A stretch of DNA of 50,323 nt, taken from contig DASVCN010000024.1 in NCBI GenBank assembly GCA_036381595.1, positions 1-50,323 on the forward strand, given 5' to 3'. Under the pieces are notes generated by a model. It did no database searches, was not told the origin of the DNA, and saw only the letters and a program-made list of their open reading frames with translations. Within the stretch, counting starts at the first letter, position 1, and every line of letters starts with the position of its first letter. The DNA is from Trueperaceae bacterium (GTDB lineage Bacteria > Deinococcota > Deinococci > Deinococcales > Trueperaceae). The translations under genes were made by a program, and so were the position numbers. Below, in pieces: positions 24,117 through 32,221 of the stretch.

Positions 24117-25958
24117 ATGCCTTACCGTGACCTGCACGATTTCCTCGCTCGACTCGAGCGTGAAGGCGAGTTGCTGCGGATCAGTGAGTCCGTCTCCGCG
24201 GAACTCGAGATCACCGAGATCGCCGACCGGATGGTCAAGCGGGGCGGCCCTGCACTGTTGTTCGAGAATGTCGAGGGCAAGGAGTTCCCGCTGGTCATCG
24301 GACTCTACGGCACCGCCCGGCGAACCGCCCACGCCCTTGGCGTGGACGAACTGGACGATCTGTCGAAGCGTCTGCGTGAACTGCTCGATGTGAGGTTGGG
24401 CGGCGGCCTCTTCGGCCTGGCCGCCCAGTTGCCCAAGTTGCGGGAACTCAAGGGCCTTGCGCCACGCAAGGTACGGAGCGGGCCCGCACAGGAGGTCGTC
24501 TGGCGCGGGGACGAGGTCGACCTGTCGCGCTTGCCGGTCCTGAAGTGCTGGCCTCACGATGGTGGTCCCTTCATAACCCTGCCGTTGGTGGTGAGTCGTG
24601 ACCCGATCGAGGGTGACCTGAACATCGGCATGTACCGGATGCAGGTGTACGACCGGACCACCACGGGCATGCACTGGCAACGCCACAAGACCGGGGCGCG
24701 GCACCTGGAAAGCGCCCGGAAGGCCGGGAAGAGGCTGGAGGTCGCGGTCGCGCTCGGCGGTGACCCGGCCCTCACCTACGCCGCGACCGCCCCGCTTCCG
24801 CCTATCCCTGGTCTCAACGAGTATTCGCTTACGGGCTACCTCCGCGGCAGGCCGTTGGAAGTCGTCAAGGGACTGACGGTCGACCTGGAGGTGCCGGCGC
24901 ACGCCGAGTTCGTGCTGGAAGGGTACGTCGATCCTGCGGAAGAGTGGCGGATCGAGGGCCCGTTCGGCGATCACACCGGCTTCTACACGCTCGCGGACCT
25001 CTATCCGGTCTTCCACGTGACCGCGATAACCATGCGGAAGAACCCGATCTACCCGGCAACGATCGTGGGCCGTCCGCCGATGGAGGATGCTTACCTCATC
25101 GAGGCATCCGAGCGGCTCTTCAAGGTGCCCGCGCAGATGATCCTGCCTGAACTGGTCGACTACCACATGCCCCCCGCCGGCATCGCTCACAATCTGGTCA
25201 ACGTCGTTATCGAGAAGCGCTATCCCGGTCAGGCGTACAAGGTGGCGAACGGACTGTTGGGGTTGGGACAGATGATGTTCGCCAAGGTCATCCTGGTGAC
25301 CGACGAGGACGTCTCCCCCAGGGATCACCAGACTTTCTGGCGAACCGTCCTGCGGAACGCGCTACCCGGTCGCGACCAGCAACTCGCCAAGGGCCCCATC
25401 GACGTGCTCGACCACTCGAGCCGTTCCTGGAGCTACGGCTCCAAACTGGTCATCGACGGCACGTCGAAACATCGGGAGGAGGGGGAAGCGGCCAGCTGGA
25501 TACCCAATCCCGAACGAGACGCTTCGATGCTGCCGGGTCACGCCGAGATACTCGATCAGCACCAGTTCGAGGGCGGCTTCTGGTTCATCACCACACGCAA
25601 GACGCGGGCCGAACAGGGTCGTCACCTTGGCGAGTGGGCCGCGCGGCAGAACGTCGCCAGTGGAGTTCGTTTCATCGCCGTCGTGGATGACGACAGCGAC
25701 CCGCGGAATTTCGATGAGGTCGTCTGGACACTGCTCAACAACATCGACCCGGAGCGCGACCTCCAGATCATCGACGACACCTTCGGCGTCGGCCCGGTCT
25801 GGGTCTTCGACGGCACGCCTAAGCTGCCGGAGGAGGGCTTCGACCGTCCGTGGCCCGACAAGATCGTCATGAGCGACGAGGTCAAGGCGCGGGTGGACGA
25901 GAGGTTCGGGCGCCTGTTCGCGCCCTCAGAGGAAACCGAGGCGGTCGATGTTCGCTAG
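24117..25958 (+). CDS. UbiD-family prenyl-FMN decarboxylase (menaquinone type)
   Basis: A 613-residue decarboxylase of the UbiD family, which uses prenylated FMN and a metal. 'YRMQVYDRTTTGMHWQRHKT' is the cofactor-binding segment, and 'EGPFGDHTGFY' (about 280) carries catalytic acidic residues. 'VKWPHDGG'-like 'LKCWPHDGGPFITLPLV' is also conserved. At over 600 residues it matches the menaquinone (futalosine-route) decarboxylases rather than E. coli UbiD at about 500; this assignment is inference. No ubiX is in the window. A strong hairpin terminator follows at 26009. Confidence 0.88.
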   Translation: MPYRDLHDFLARLEREGELLRISESVSAELEITEIADRMVKRGGPALLFENVEGKEFPLVIGLYGTARRTAHALGVDELDDLSKRLRELLDVRLGGGLFGLAAQLPKLRELKGLAPRKVRSGPAQEVVWRGDEVDLSRLPVLKCWPHDGGPFITLPLVVSRDPIEGDLNIGMYRMQVYDRTTTGMHWQRHKTGARHLESARKAGKRLEVAVALGGDPALTYAATAPLPPIPGLNEYSLTGYLRGRPLEVVKGLTVDLEVPAHAEFVLEGYVDPAEEWRIEGPFGDHTGFYTLADLYPVFHVTAITMRKNPIYPATIVGRPPMEDAYLIEASERLFKVPAQMILPELVDYHMPPAGIAHNLVNVVIEKRYPGQAYKVANGLLGLGQMMFAKVILVTDEDVSPRDHQTFWRTVLRNALPGRDQQLAKGPIDVLDHSSRSWSYGSKLVIDGTSKHREEGEAASWIPNPERDASMLPGHAEILDQHQFEGGFWFITTRKTRAEQGRHLGEWAARQNVASGVRFIAVVDDDSDPRNFDEVVWTLLNNIDPERDLQIIDDTFGVGPVWVFDGTPKLPEEGFDRPWPDKIVMSDEVKARVDERFGRLFAPSEETEAVDVR

Positions 25959-26008
25959 CTGTCCGGGCCGCTGCCACTACTGATCAGGCCGAGGACATGC
26001 CGAAGTAG

Positions 26009-26036
26009 AGAGCCGGCGAGACTGCTCGCCGGCTCT
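26009..26036 (+). terminator. Rho-independent-type hairpin after UbiD gene
   Basis: A perfect 12-base-pair stem, AGAGCCGGCGAG at 26009-26020 and CTCGCCGGCTCT at 26025-26036, with loop ACTG, followed by TCGTTCTC. The T run is weak. It lies between convergent genes and may serve both. Confidence 0.75.
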
Positions 26037-26057
26037 TCGTTCTCGAACCCTCAGTAT

Positions 26058-26789
26058 TCAGTTGCTCGCTAAGAACGGATCGACCGGCAGGCAGACATCT
26101 TCGATGCAAACCCAGGTGTAGTAGTGCGGAATCTTCAGCCCCGTCAACTTCGTGACGGTGCCGTGCAGTACGTCTTCCTGGACCGTGTACAAGGTACTGC
26201 CGATCGCTCCTACTCCGAGTGACTCAGCAGCCGCGCCGAGCAGGTCGTTCTCCACCCGAACGAACTTGTCCTCACCGTCGAGTTCCAGAAGGTCATCGTC
26301 CACCTCGACGATCTCGTCGTCATCGTCACCGGACCGGTTATCGCCCGGCGATGGACCTTCACGGTCCTCTGACCGGGTAGATCCGTCGATCGTTCCTGTT
26401 GACGGTTCGTCGGTACCCTCATCCACCGGATCGGGTACGTCATCGATCTGCTGGGGATCGCCATCTGCTTCATCGGTCGACTCTTCGACTGCGGCCTGAT
26501 CGCTACTTTCAGGCGCCGCCTGCACCGGTTCGGCCAGCTCGGACTCGCTTCCACCTATGGACCCGGTCGGCTCTCCAACCGACGTACTTTCATCGCTATC
26601 TTCAGTCGGCTCGTCCTGTTCCGGTTCGGTCGAGTTGCCGTCGACGAGATCGACGGTTTCGTCCACAACGTCCACCACGCTGTCTACAAGGCCGGTCAGA
26701 AGGCCGCCCAACGCGAAAGCCGAGGGAACGAACGCCAGAAGGGTGACCGCAGAGAGAATCGCGAGGAGTCGGGAGATAGAGTAGTGCAT
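26058..26789 (-). CDS. Secreted acidic low-complexity protein
   Basis: A 243-residue protein of unknown function. A signal peptide ('MHYSISRLLAILSAVTLLAF', then 'VPSAFA') is followed by a hydrophobic patch. Then come about 130 residues dominated by Asp, Glu, Ser, Thr, Pro and Gly, which should be disordered and strongly acidic ('DDDDEIVEVDDDLLELDGED' near the end). A folded C-terminal part ends 'HYYTWVCIEDVCLPVDPF' with a likely disulfide. The start at 26789 is set by AAAGGAGG 6 bases upstream; the frame extends further to 26825. Its promoter carries phased repeats and a palindrome. Calcium binding or surface/matrix roles are possible guesses only. Confidence 0.75.
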   Translation of the reverse strand: MHYSISRLLAILSAVTLLAFVPSAFALGGLLTGLVDSVVDVVDETVDLVDGNSTEPEQDEPTEDSDESTSVGEPTGSIGGSESELAEPVQAAPESSDQAAVEESTDEADGDPQQIDDVPDPVDEGTDEPSTGTIDGSTRSEDREGPSPGDNRSGDDDDEIVEVDDDLLELDGEDKFVRVENDLLGAAAESLGVGAIGSTLYTVQEDVLHGTVTKLTGLKIPHYYTWVCIEDVCLPVDPFLASN

Positions 26790-26804
26790 GACGATCCTCC
26801 TTTG

Positions 26805-26825
26805 GTGAACTGTACCACTGTTCAC
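26805..26825. promoter_or_regulatory. Palindromic operator over the -10 box
   Basis: GTGAAC at 26805-26810 and GTTCAC at 26820-26825 form an inverted repeat with a 9-base centre. It covers the -10 box TACAGT (minus strand, 26809-26814) of the acidic secreted protein gene. This is a plausible repressor site. Confidence 0.5.
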
Positions 26826-26837
26826 GGTGTCCGTAAA
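26809..26837 (-). promoter_or_regulatory. Promoter of acidic secreted protein gene
   Basis: On the minus strand TTTACG (26832-26837) and TACAGT (26809-26814) are separated by 17 bases. The predicted RNA would start near 26802, at the edge of the ribosome-binding site. This is one of the few promoters here with a -35 at standard spacing. Confidence 0.55.
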
Positions 26838-26891
26838 GTGAGCGTGAAGTGAGGACCAAAAAGCGTAAAGTTCGGGCGGAGCTCGTAAAGG
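26832..26891. promoter_or_regulatory. Helically phased direct repeats (CGTAAAGT)
   Basis: The octamer CGTAAAGT or a one-base variant begins at 26832, 26843 (CGTGAAGT), 26864 and 26884 (CGTAAAGG). The steps of 11, 21 and 20 bases are about one, two and two helix turns. The first copy coincides with the -35 of the acidic protein gene. This is how OmpR/PhoB-family activators usually bind (family knowledge). Which regulator binds is unknown. Confidence 0.6.
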
Positions 26892-26906
26892 ACTGCCGGC
26901 TGTTCG

Positions 26907-27845
26907 CTACTTCTCGATCGTTCCCACGACTTCCATGAATGCCTCGACTATCTCTGAGGGGTAGTGGATGTCAGCGAATCGCCTCAACTCGGCGAAGGCG
27001 GACTCTGCGGGGAGGGCCTTCCTATAACTTCGATCGGTCGTCATGGCGTCATACGTGTCGGCAATGGCCACGATGTACGCCTCGGTCAAAATCTCATCGC
27101 CTCGCAATCCGAAGGGATAGCCACTGCCATCCATCCGTTCATGGTGTTGTTCGACTATGGGGCCGGCGTCGCGGATGAACGTCGGTTCGATGAGCTCCCG
27201 TCCGAATCGAGGGTGCTCCTTGATGATCAGCCACTCTTCTGCCGTCAGCGAGGAAGGCTTCTGGAGTATTTCGACCGGCACCTTAGCCTTTCCCACGTCG
27301 TGCAGGTACGAGCCGTAGTCGAGCAGGTGGAGGCGGTGGGCATTCAGTCCGACTGCCTTGCCGGTGGCGAATGAGAGGCGTTGAAGCCGCAGACAATGCT
27401 CAGCTGTGTAGCCGTCCCTCTCCTCGACTTCAACGGCAAGCTTCATGAGGTCCTGATGTTTCGTACTTATTTCTTTGAAGAAGGGCTTCGACGTGAAGTA
27501 GATGAAACGAACCTCTTCCAAAGCGGTGAAGAAGGCTTCTTCCTTCAGGCTCCTCGTAACGATGCAGTCTCCCGGACCGAGCAGTTCACTCTGCGAGCTG
27601 TCCAGGTGAGCCAACTTGCCCGACAGGATGTAGTACGTTTCCATTGCGTCTTCGTCAGTTCCAGTTGGAACGAGCGTTATTCGTTCTCCGGCGAAGAGTA
27701 CGCCTTCTAGGACTTCCACCCCACCCGTTGCCAGTAGATTTACAACCATGGACTTGGTCTTCACAGACTCGAGGGACTCTCCATGGCGGAGAATCTCGAG
27801 TCCTTCGGCACCGCGTACTTCCCGCGTTGGCTTGATCGACTGCAC
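26907..27845 (-). CDS. Cupin plus HD-GYP domain protein (putative c-di-GMP phosphodiesterase)
   Basis: A 312-residue two-domain protein. Residues about 30-125 look like a cupin barrel ('EVLEGVLFAGERITLVPTG', 'METYYILSGKLAHLD', 'LLGPGDCIV'). The C-terminal HD-GYP domain holds 'DGYTAEHCLRLQRLS', 'YLHDVGKAKVP' (HD), 'IKEHPRFGRELI', 'EQHHERMDGSGYPFGL' (HHE...GYP) and 'IADTYDAMTTDRSYR'. All metal and GYP residues are present, so c-di-GMP hydrolysis is likely, perhaps gated by a ligand of the cupin. GTG 27845, with AGAAGG 8 bases upstream, begins the recognisable protein. The frame is open to 27983, so the start is uncertain. Confidence 0.82.
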   Translation of the reverse strand: MQSIKPTREVRGAEGLEILRHGESLESVKTKSMVVNLLATGGVEVLEGVLFAGERITLVPTGTDEDAMETYYILSGKLAHLDSSQSELLGPGDCIVTRSLKEEAFFTALEEVRFIYFTSKPFFKEISTKHQDLMKLAVEVEERDGYTAEHCLRLQRLSFATGKAVGLNAHRLHLLDYGSYLHDVGKAKVPVEILQKPSSLTAEEWLIIKEHPRFGRELIEPTFIRDAGPIVEQHHERMDGSGYPFGLRGDEILTEAYIVAIADTYDAMTTDRSYRKALPAESAFAELRRFADIHYPSEIVEAFMEVVGTIEK

Positions 27846-27996
27846 CGGTATTGCCTTCTCTCTCGATAGAGCTGGCGGTCCTCGAAGTCTGAACCGATAG
27901 GGTCGGCCACCAGTCGTGCCCGTCATCGATCGCGGCGGTTCCCGCGCAACACAGTGCGACAGAGCACTCCGTACGGCTCTCAATTGTGCTGCGCCC

Positions 27997-28836
27997 CTAC
28001 CTCCGTTGGAGTGAAGTCGACAACAGAAAGAGCAGCGCCTGACTCAGGATGATCGTGCTGCCGCTGGGTATGTCGGCCAGGAACGATACCACCAGGCCGC
28101 CCACGGTGCTCACGACTCCGATCGCTACGGCCAGCACCGTCATCGCGAAGAGCGAGCGGGCTACGAGCCTGGCCGCGGCCGCCGGGATGACCAGGTAGGC
28201 CGCCATCAGAACGATCCCGATCACCTGTGCGCTCACGACCACTATCAGGGCGGCGATGGCGAAGAGCGCGTACTCGAGGAGTCTCACCCTTACCCCGTCA
28301 GAGCGGGCCAGGTCCGAGTCGAACGTGGCGTAGGCGAGCCGGGGCCAAAGGAGCAGCAGCACGAGGAGCGCGGTACCGGCGACCGCGACGATCACCGGCA
28401 GGTCGTCCCGGCCCACGGCGAGAATGGAGCCGAACAGCAGGTGCCAGACGTCGATGACGTTCCGTTCTGGAGGGATTATCGAGATGAAGAGCACGCCCAG
28501 AGCCACCGATACCGCGAAGAAGACACCGATGGCGACGTCCGAGGAGAGGGAGGTACGGTCTCTCACCCAGGCGATGCCCAGGGCGGCGGCGAGGGTGAAC
28601 GGGACGGCGACGAGCAGCGGTTCCTCGAGCAACGTCGAGTTGCCGAAGGTGGCGGCAACGAAGGCGCCCAGAGCGATACCGCCGAAGGCTGCGTGGGCGA
28701 GCCCATCACCGAGGAACGCCAGCCCGCGCTGGACGACGAATGTGCCCAGGACGCCGGCGACGATGGCGATGCAGACGCCAGCCAGCAGCGCCCGCTGCAT
28801 GAAGGCGAACTCGAACAGGGTCCAGACCTCCGTCAC
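27997..28836 (-). CDS. Zinc/manganese ABC transporter permease
   Basis: A 279-residue permease of the ABC-3 family (ZnuB/MntB type) with about eight hydrophobic segments. 'GDGLAHAAFGGIALG' near residue 43 and 'VVSAQVIGIVLMAAYLVIPAA' near 200 are the family blocks. It is the last gene of a minus-strand three-gene importer. Its GTG start directly follows the ATPase stop (TAG-GTG), which implies coupling. Zinc versus manganese cannot be settled from the permease. Confidence 0.93.
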   Translation of the reverse strand: MTEVWTLFEFAFMQRALLAGVCIAIVAGVLGTFVVQRGLAFLGDGLAHAAFGGIALGAFVAATFGNSTLLEEPLLVAVPFTLAAALGIAWVRDRTSLSSDVAIGVFFAVSVALGVLFISIIPPERNVIDVWHLLFGSILAVGRDDLPVIVAVAGTALLVLLLLWPRLAYATFDSDLARSDGVRVRLLEYALFAIAALIVVVSAQVIGIVLMAAYLVIPAAAARLVARSLFAMTVLAVAIGVVSTVGGLVVSFLADIPSGSTIILSQALLFLLSTSLQRR

Positions 28837-29607
28837 CTAGGGCGCCACCCTGCCGTGTTGGTGCCCCAGATGTCCGTAGGCGGCTCGAAGGCAGTCGTCG
28901 GTGAGCACCTCGTCAGGAGTGCCGATGCCGTGCGCGCGGCGGTTGAGGACCAGCACCTTGTCCGCGTGATAGCGAGCGGCCGAGAGATCGTGGGTGATCA
29001 TCACTATCGCGGCGTCGGCTCGTTGCTGATACCCCTCCAGCAGGTCGTAGAGATCGTGCTCGCCCAGGAAGTCGACGCCTGTGGCCGGCTCGTCGAGCAG
29101 GACCACGTCGGGCCGTCTGACGAGGGCGCGCGCAAGGTAGACGCGCTGGAGCTCACCTCCGGAGAGGCCGGCGAGTCGCCGATCGATGAGGTGGCCTGCG
29201 CCCACCCTGGCCAGCGCGTCGGCGGCCTCTTCCCGCTCCCGCGCAGTGACCAGTGCCGGCCAGCGGAGCCGCGAGCCGGAAACGACGAGCTCCTGGGCGG
29301 TCGCCGGGAAGGTTCGGTCGAAGGTCTTGAGCTGGGGCACGTAACCTACCCGGCGAGGTTCGACACCGGCGTCTTCACCGAAGATCGCTGCGTGCCCGCG
29401 TTCAGGCCGTATCAGTCCCAGTGCAACCTTTATCAACGTGCTCTTCCCTGCCCCGTTGGGGCCGACGATCGCCAGCGTCTCCCCCTCCTGAAGGTCGAAG
29501 CTCACATCCTCCAGCGCGAGGACCTTGCCGAACTTCACGCTCACGTGGTGAACGTGGAGCGCCGGCAGGCCAGGCGGGGGCTCTCGGCCGGCTACCGCGG
29601 TTCCCAC
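28837..29607 (-). CDS. Zinc/manganese ABC transporter ATPase
   Basis: A 256-residue ABC ATPase of the metal-importer class. Walker A 'GPNGAGKST', Q-loop 'VGYVPQ', signature 'LSGGELQRV', Walker B 'VVLLDEP' and the switch 'MITHDLS' are all intact. The annotated GTG at 29607 overlaps the end of the substrate-binding protein gene by 16 bases. The true start may be a little downstream, since the ABC fold begins at 'LHVHHVSVKFG'. It powers uptake together with the flanking permease and binding protein. Confidence 0.94.
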   Translation of the reverse strand: MGTAVAGREPPPGLPALHVHHVSVKFGKVLALEDVSFDLQEGETLAIVGPNGAGKSTLIKVALGLIRPERGHAAIFGEDAGVEPRRVGYVPQLKTFDRTFPATAQELVVSGSRLRWPALVTAREREEAADALARVGAGHLIDRRLAGLSGGELQRVYLARALVRRPDVVLLDEPATGVDFLGEHDLYDLLEGYQQRADAAIVMITHDLSAARYHADKVLVLNRRAHGIGTPDEVLTDDCLRAAYGHLGHQHGRVAP

Positions 29608-30467
29608 TTCTCCAGCGATTCGGCAACCGTCCGGGCGTTGCGTCTCATCATCTCTGCATAACTCTCGCCGCCGGCGCCCAGGGGGTCGAGGGTAGCAACC
29701 TCCACAGCGGCCTCCTGGGCGAGAACCTGTGCCGCGCGGCCACTGAGGCCCGCCTCGTTGAAGATAGCCGGAGCCCCGCTCTCGCGGATGGCCCGCACTA
29801 CCGAAGCCAGATACCGAGGGCTGGGTTCGCGGCCCGGGAACGGCTCTATCTCCATCACCAGGTCGAGTCCGTAACGTCGGGCGAAGTAAGGCCAGGCGTC
29901 GTGGAAGGGGATGAACGGCGCGCCTCTGACCGGCGCCAGAATCTCACGCAACTCTGCGTCCAACGCCGTCAGAGAGGACGCGACCGACGAGGCGCGTTGA
30001 GTGTAAGCATCCGCCCTGGCGGGATCGAGTTCTGCCAGTGAGGTGCCGAGCGCCAGCGCGACCTCCCTCATCAGCAGCGGATCCAGCCACACGTGCGGAT
30101 TCACCCCTCGGCCGTGGGAGTCCTCGGGCTCCCCGCCGACCAGCAGTTCATCTTCGAGTACCTCGAGCGCTTCGACGACCCGCGCATCCGGGTTGACCGA
30201 GGCGGCGATCTCGCGCAGCCACTCGTCCGACGCACCGTTCAGCACGACGAGGTCCGCGCCTGAGATCCGCGCTGCATCGCGAGGGCTCGGTTCGAAGGTA
30301 TGGGGTGATGCGCCTGCCGGCAACATCACGCTTACCTCGACGGCCTCACCGCCCACCTGATGAGCCAGGTCCCCGTAGGGGGCGATCGAGGCCACAACTC
30401 TGACCTGCCCCAACGCGTTAGCGCTCAGCAACAGATAGAGAGCGGTGATGAGCAATCGAACGAGCAT
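29592..30467 (-). CDS. Zinc/manganese-binding protein of ABC importer (ZnuA-like)
   Basis: A 291-residue cluster A-I metal-binding protein. The signal peptide 'MLVRLLITALYLLLSANA' is followed by 'QVRVVASIAPYGDLA'. Metal ligands expected at His56 ('GASPHTFEPSP'), His125 ('NPHVWLDP'), His189 ('PFHDAWPYFA') and an acidic residue near Glu238 or Asp261 ('LDPLG'). The His-rich loop typical of many zinc forms is reduced to 'EDSHGRG'. No Cys follows the signal peptide, so it is not a lipoprotein by sequence. ATG 30467 starts the signal peptide and has GGAGG just upstream. It is first in the znu-like operon, 113 bases downstream of rpmB. Confidence 0.92.
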   Translation of the reverse strand: MLVRLLITALYLLLSANALGQVRVVASIAPYGDLAHQVGGEAVEVSVMLPAGASPHTFEPSPRDAARISGADLVVLNGASDEWLREIAASVNPDARVVEALEVLEDELLVGGEPEDSHGRGVNPHVWLDPLLMREVALALGTSLAELDPARADAYTQRASSVASSLTALDAELREILAPVRGAPFIPFHDAWPYFARRYGLDLVMEIEPFPGREPSPRYLASVVRAIRESGAPAIFNEAGLSGRAAQVLAQEAAVEVATLDPLGAGGESYAEMMRRNARTVAESLEKWEPR

Positions 30468-30531
30468 CGGCCTCCAGTGCCCCCGCGTTCCGTCCAACAT
30501 AGCCGAGGGAGCCAGGCGACCGGCAAACGCC

Positions 30532-30558
30532 GAGAGGCGCGCCGTAAGCGCGCCTCTC
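30532..30558 (-). terminator. Hairpin terminator after rpmB
   Basis: GAGAGGCGCG (30532-30541) pairs perfectly with CGCGCCTCTC (30549-30558) around a 7-base loop. It lies between rpmB and the metal importer, both on the minus strand. The T run beyond it is short, so it may attenuate rather than stop transcription. Confidence 0.7.
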
Positions 30559-30579
30559 CCACTCGGTATGTAGGCGACG

Positions 30580-30822
30580 TTATCTGTTCGGGTTGACCAG
30601 CAGCGTGGGATCGAGGTCACGCAGCGCCTTCGCGCTGATCCAAACCCTCTTGGGCTTGCCGTCTACCCAGATGGTCCGCTTCTGCAGGTTCGGCTTCACC
30701 GTCCTGCGGTGCACTCCCACCTGCTTGAGGCCCACGCCGCCCTTCTTCTTGGCGGAGCCCTTGCGCTTGCTCGTCTTCTGCATCCTCGTTCTCTTGCCGG
30801 TGATCGCGCACACCTTCGGCAT
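30580..30822 (-). CDS. rpmB: 50S ribosomal protein L28
   Basis: An 80-residue bL28 protein of the large ribosomal subunit: '[12 protein letters not shown]', '[20 protein letters not shown]', '[20 protein letters not shown]' and 'SAKALR'. The start at 30822 has AGGAGG 6 bases upstream, and the leader is about 64 bases. It has a single Cys, so no zinc-ribbon Cys pairs are present. It is followed by a hairpin and then by a zinc/manganese importer on the same strand. Confidence 0.96.
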   Translation of the reverse strand: MPKVCAITGKRTRMQKTSKRKGSAKKKGGVGLKQVGVHRRTVKPNLQKRTIWVDGKPKRVWISAKALRDLDPTLLVNPNR

Positions 30823-30892
30823 CGTTTCCTCCTGGACCTGATCGATCTGCTCGGGGCATAGCGCTCTCGCGGCGCCCACACAAAAACGTTTG

Positions 30893-30922
30893 AGTCTAGC
30901 ACACTCTTCGCGCGACCTTCAA
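30893..30922 (-). promoter_or_regulatory. rpmB promoter
   Basis: On the minus strand TTGAAG (30917-30922) and TAGACT (30893-30898) are spaced by 18 bases. Transcription would start near 30886, about 64 bases before rpmB. This is a leadered promoter, unlike most here. Confidence 0.6.
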
Positions 30923-30965
30923 ATCGAGTCGACCCCGCGAACGACGTCCGTGCGATGATGCCGGC

Positions 30966-31511
30966 ATGGAAGGAATGACTCGATCCCAACTGGCTACCCG
31001 GATCTACCGGACTTCGCGACTCACCGGCGAATTCGTCCTGCGCTCAGGGGCCGTAGCCAACGAGTACTTCGACAAGTATCGCTTCGAGCACGACCCGAAG
31101 CTCCTCAAAGCTATAGCAGAGGCCATGGCACCGCTGGTACCCGACCGGACCGATGCCCTCGCCGGGCTCGAACTTGGCGGCGTACCCGTCGCAACGCTGC
31201 TTTCACAGGTGACCGGCCTGCCGCTCTTCTCGGTCCGCAAGAAGGCCAAGGAGTACGGCACCCGGAATCTCGCCGAGGGCGGTGATGTTGCCGGCAAGCG
31301 CCTGCTGGTGATCGAGGACGTGGTCACCTCCGGTGGGCAGGTCGTAATCTCGACAGGCGATCTGCGCGATCTGGGCGCCCACATCGAATCGGCTCTGTGC
31401 GTCATAGACCGGCAGGCAGGGGGTCGCGAGGCCCTGGCCGGGGTCGGCGTCGAGCTGCTACCGCTCTTCACCATGGCAGAACTCGAGACCGAGGCCTCGA
31501 GAGTCGCGTGA
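30966..31511 (+). CDS. pyrE: Orotate phosphoribosyltransferase
   Basis: A 181-residue enzyme that joins orotate and PRPP to make OMP in pyrimidine synthesis. The PRPP-binding motif 'LLVIEDVVTSGGQ' (about 113-125) is exact. 'GLELGGVPVATLLS' and 'FSVRKKAKEYGT' (catalytic loop Lys region) match the family. The length is on the short side but complete. Upstream, GATGAT stands 6 bases before the ATG, a poor version of the leaderless box. It is not clustered with other pyr genes here. Confidence 0.92.
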   Translation: MEGMTRSQLATRIYRTSRLTGEFVLRSGAVANEYFDKYRFEHDPKLLKAIAEAMAPLVPDRTDALAGLELGGVPVATLLSQVTGLPLFSVRKKAKEYGTRNLAEGGDVAGKRLLVIEDVVTSGGQVVISTGDLRDLGAHIESALCVIDRQAGGREALAGVGVELLPLFTMAELETEASRVA

Positions 31512-31651
31512 GGGACGGAAGTGTGCCCTCGACCGCCTTTGTAAGCAAGGTTTTACTCGTTCACGAGGGCCTTCGTCTACCCTGAGGTCCCGTGGCGCCC
31601 GGGTATCGGGCGACCGTAGGCAGGAGCAATAAGAGGAGCCAAGGGGGGCAT

Positions 31652-32221
31652 ATGGCGACAGACAGCAACAAGTCGACGGCGACAGGCGGCACTTCCTCCG
31701 GAGGTCAAGGCGCCAAGGACGCCAAGGAGACGGCGAAACAGGTAGCAGGCGAGGCTCGCAGCACCGCGAAGGAACTCGGCCGCGAGGCGATGGATCAGGC
31801 CAAGTCGACGGCGGGGTACGTGCGCGAACAGGCAAAATCCTCCGTGGAACAGGGGAAGAGCCAGGTAGCCGATCAGGTAGGCGGACTCGCGAAGGCGTTC
31901 CACAAGAGCAGCGAGGAACTCCGCAACGAGGAGATGGGTCGACTGGCCGATCAGAGCGAGTGGCTGGCCGGTCGCATCGAGGAACTCCAGAATTACCTGC
32001 AGAACCGCAGCACGACCGAGTTGCTCGATGATCTGCGGGGAGCGGCGCGGTCACAGCCAGCCTGGTTCCTGGGAGGCATGTTCGCGGCCGGCCTCCTCGC
32101 AGCCCGCTTCGTGCACAGCAGTAGCGCGGAGGATCACTCCGGCCGCATGAGCGGGAGCCAGACTCGCTACGCCACCACTGCCAGCGAAAGCTACCGCACC
32201 GCCGACACCACCAGGCCATGA
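31652..32221 (+). CDS. LEA-like amphipathic stress protein with C-terminal membrane segment
   Basis: A 189-residue protein without a recognised name. A Ser/Gly/Thr-rich start is followed by 11-residue-type amphipathic repeats ('KETAKQVAGEARSTAKELGR', 'EAMDQAKSTAGYVREQAKSS'), like late-embryogenesis-abundant or YtxH/DUF883-type proteins. A predicted helix comes next, then a short hydrophobic segment 'WFLGGMFAAGLLAARFV'. ATG 31652 is chosen because GGGGGG lies just upstream; the frame extends back to 31592. It is the first gene of a four-gene operon and overlaps the next by ATGA (32218-32221). Confidence 0.7.
   Translation: MATDSNKSTATGGTSSGGQGAKDAKETAKQVAGEARSTAKELGREAMDQAKSTAGYVREQAKSSVEQGKSQVADQVGGLAKAFHKSSEELRNEEMGRLADQSEWLAGRIEELQNYLQNRSTTELLDDLRGAARSQPAWFLGGMFAAGLLAARFVHSSSAEDHSGRMSGSQTRYATTASESYRTADTTRP

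Noticed and set aside
24105-25328. A 407-codon minus-strand frame opposite the UbiD gene
   Set aside because: No domain content; antisense shadow of a conserved enzyme.
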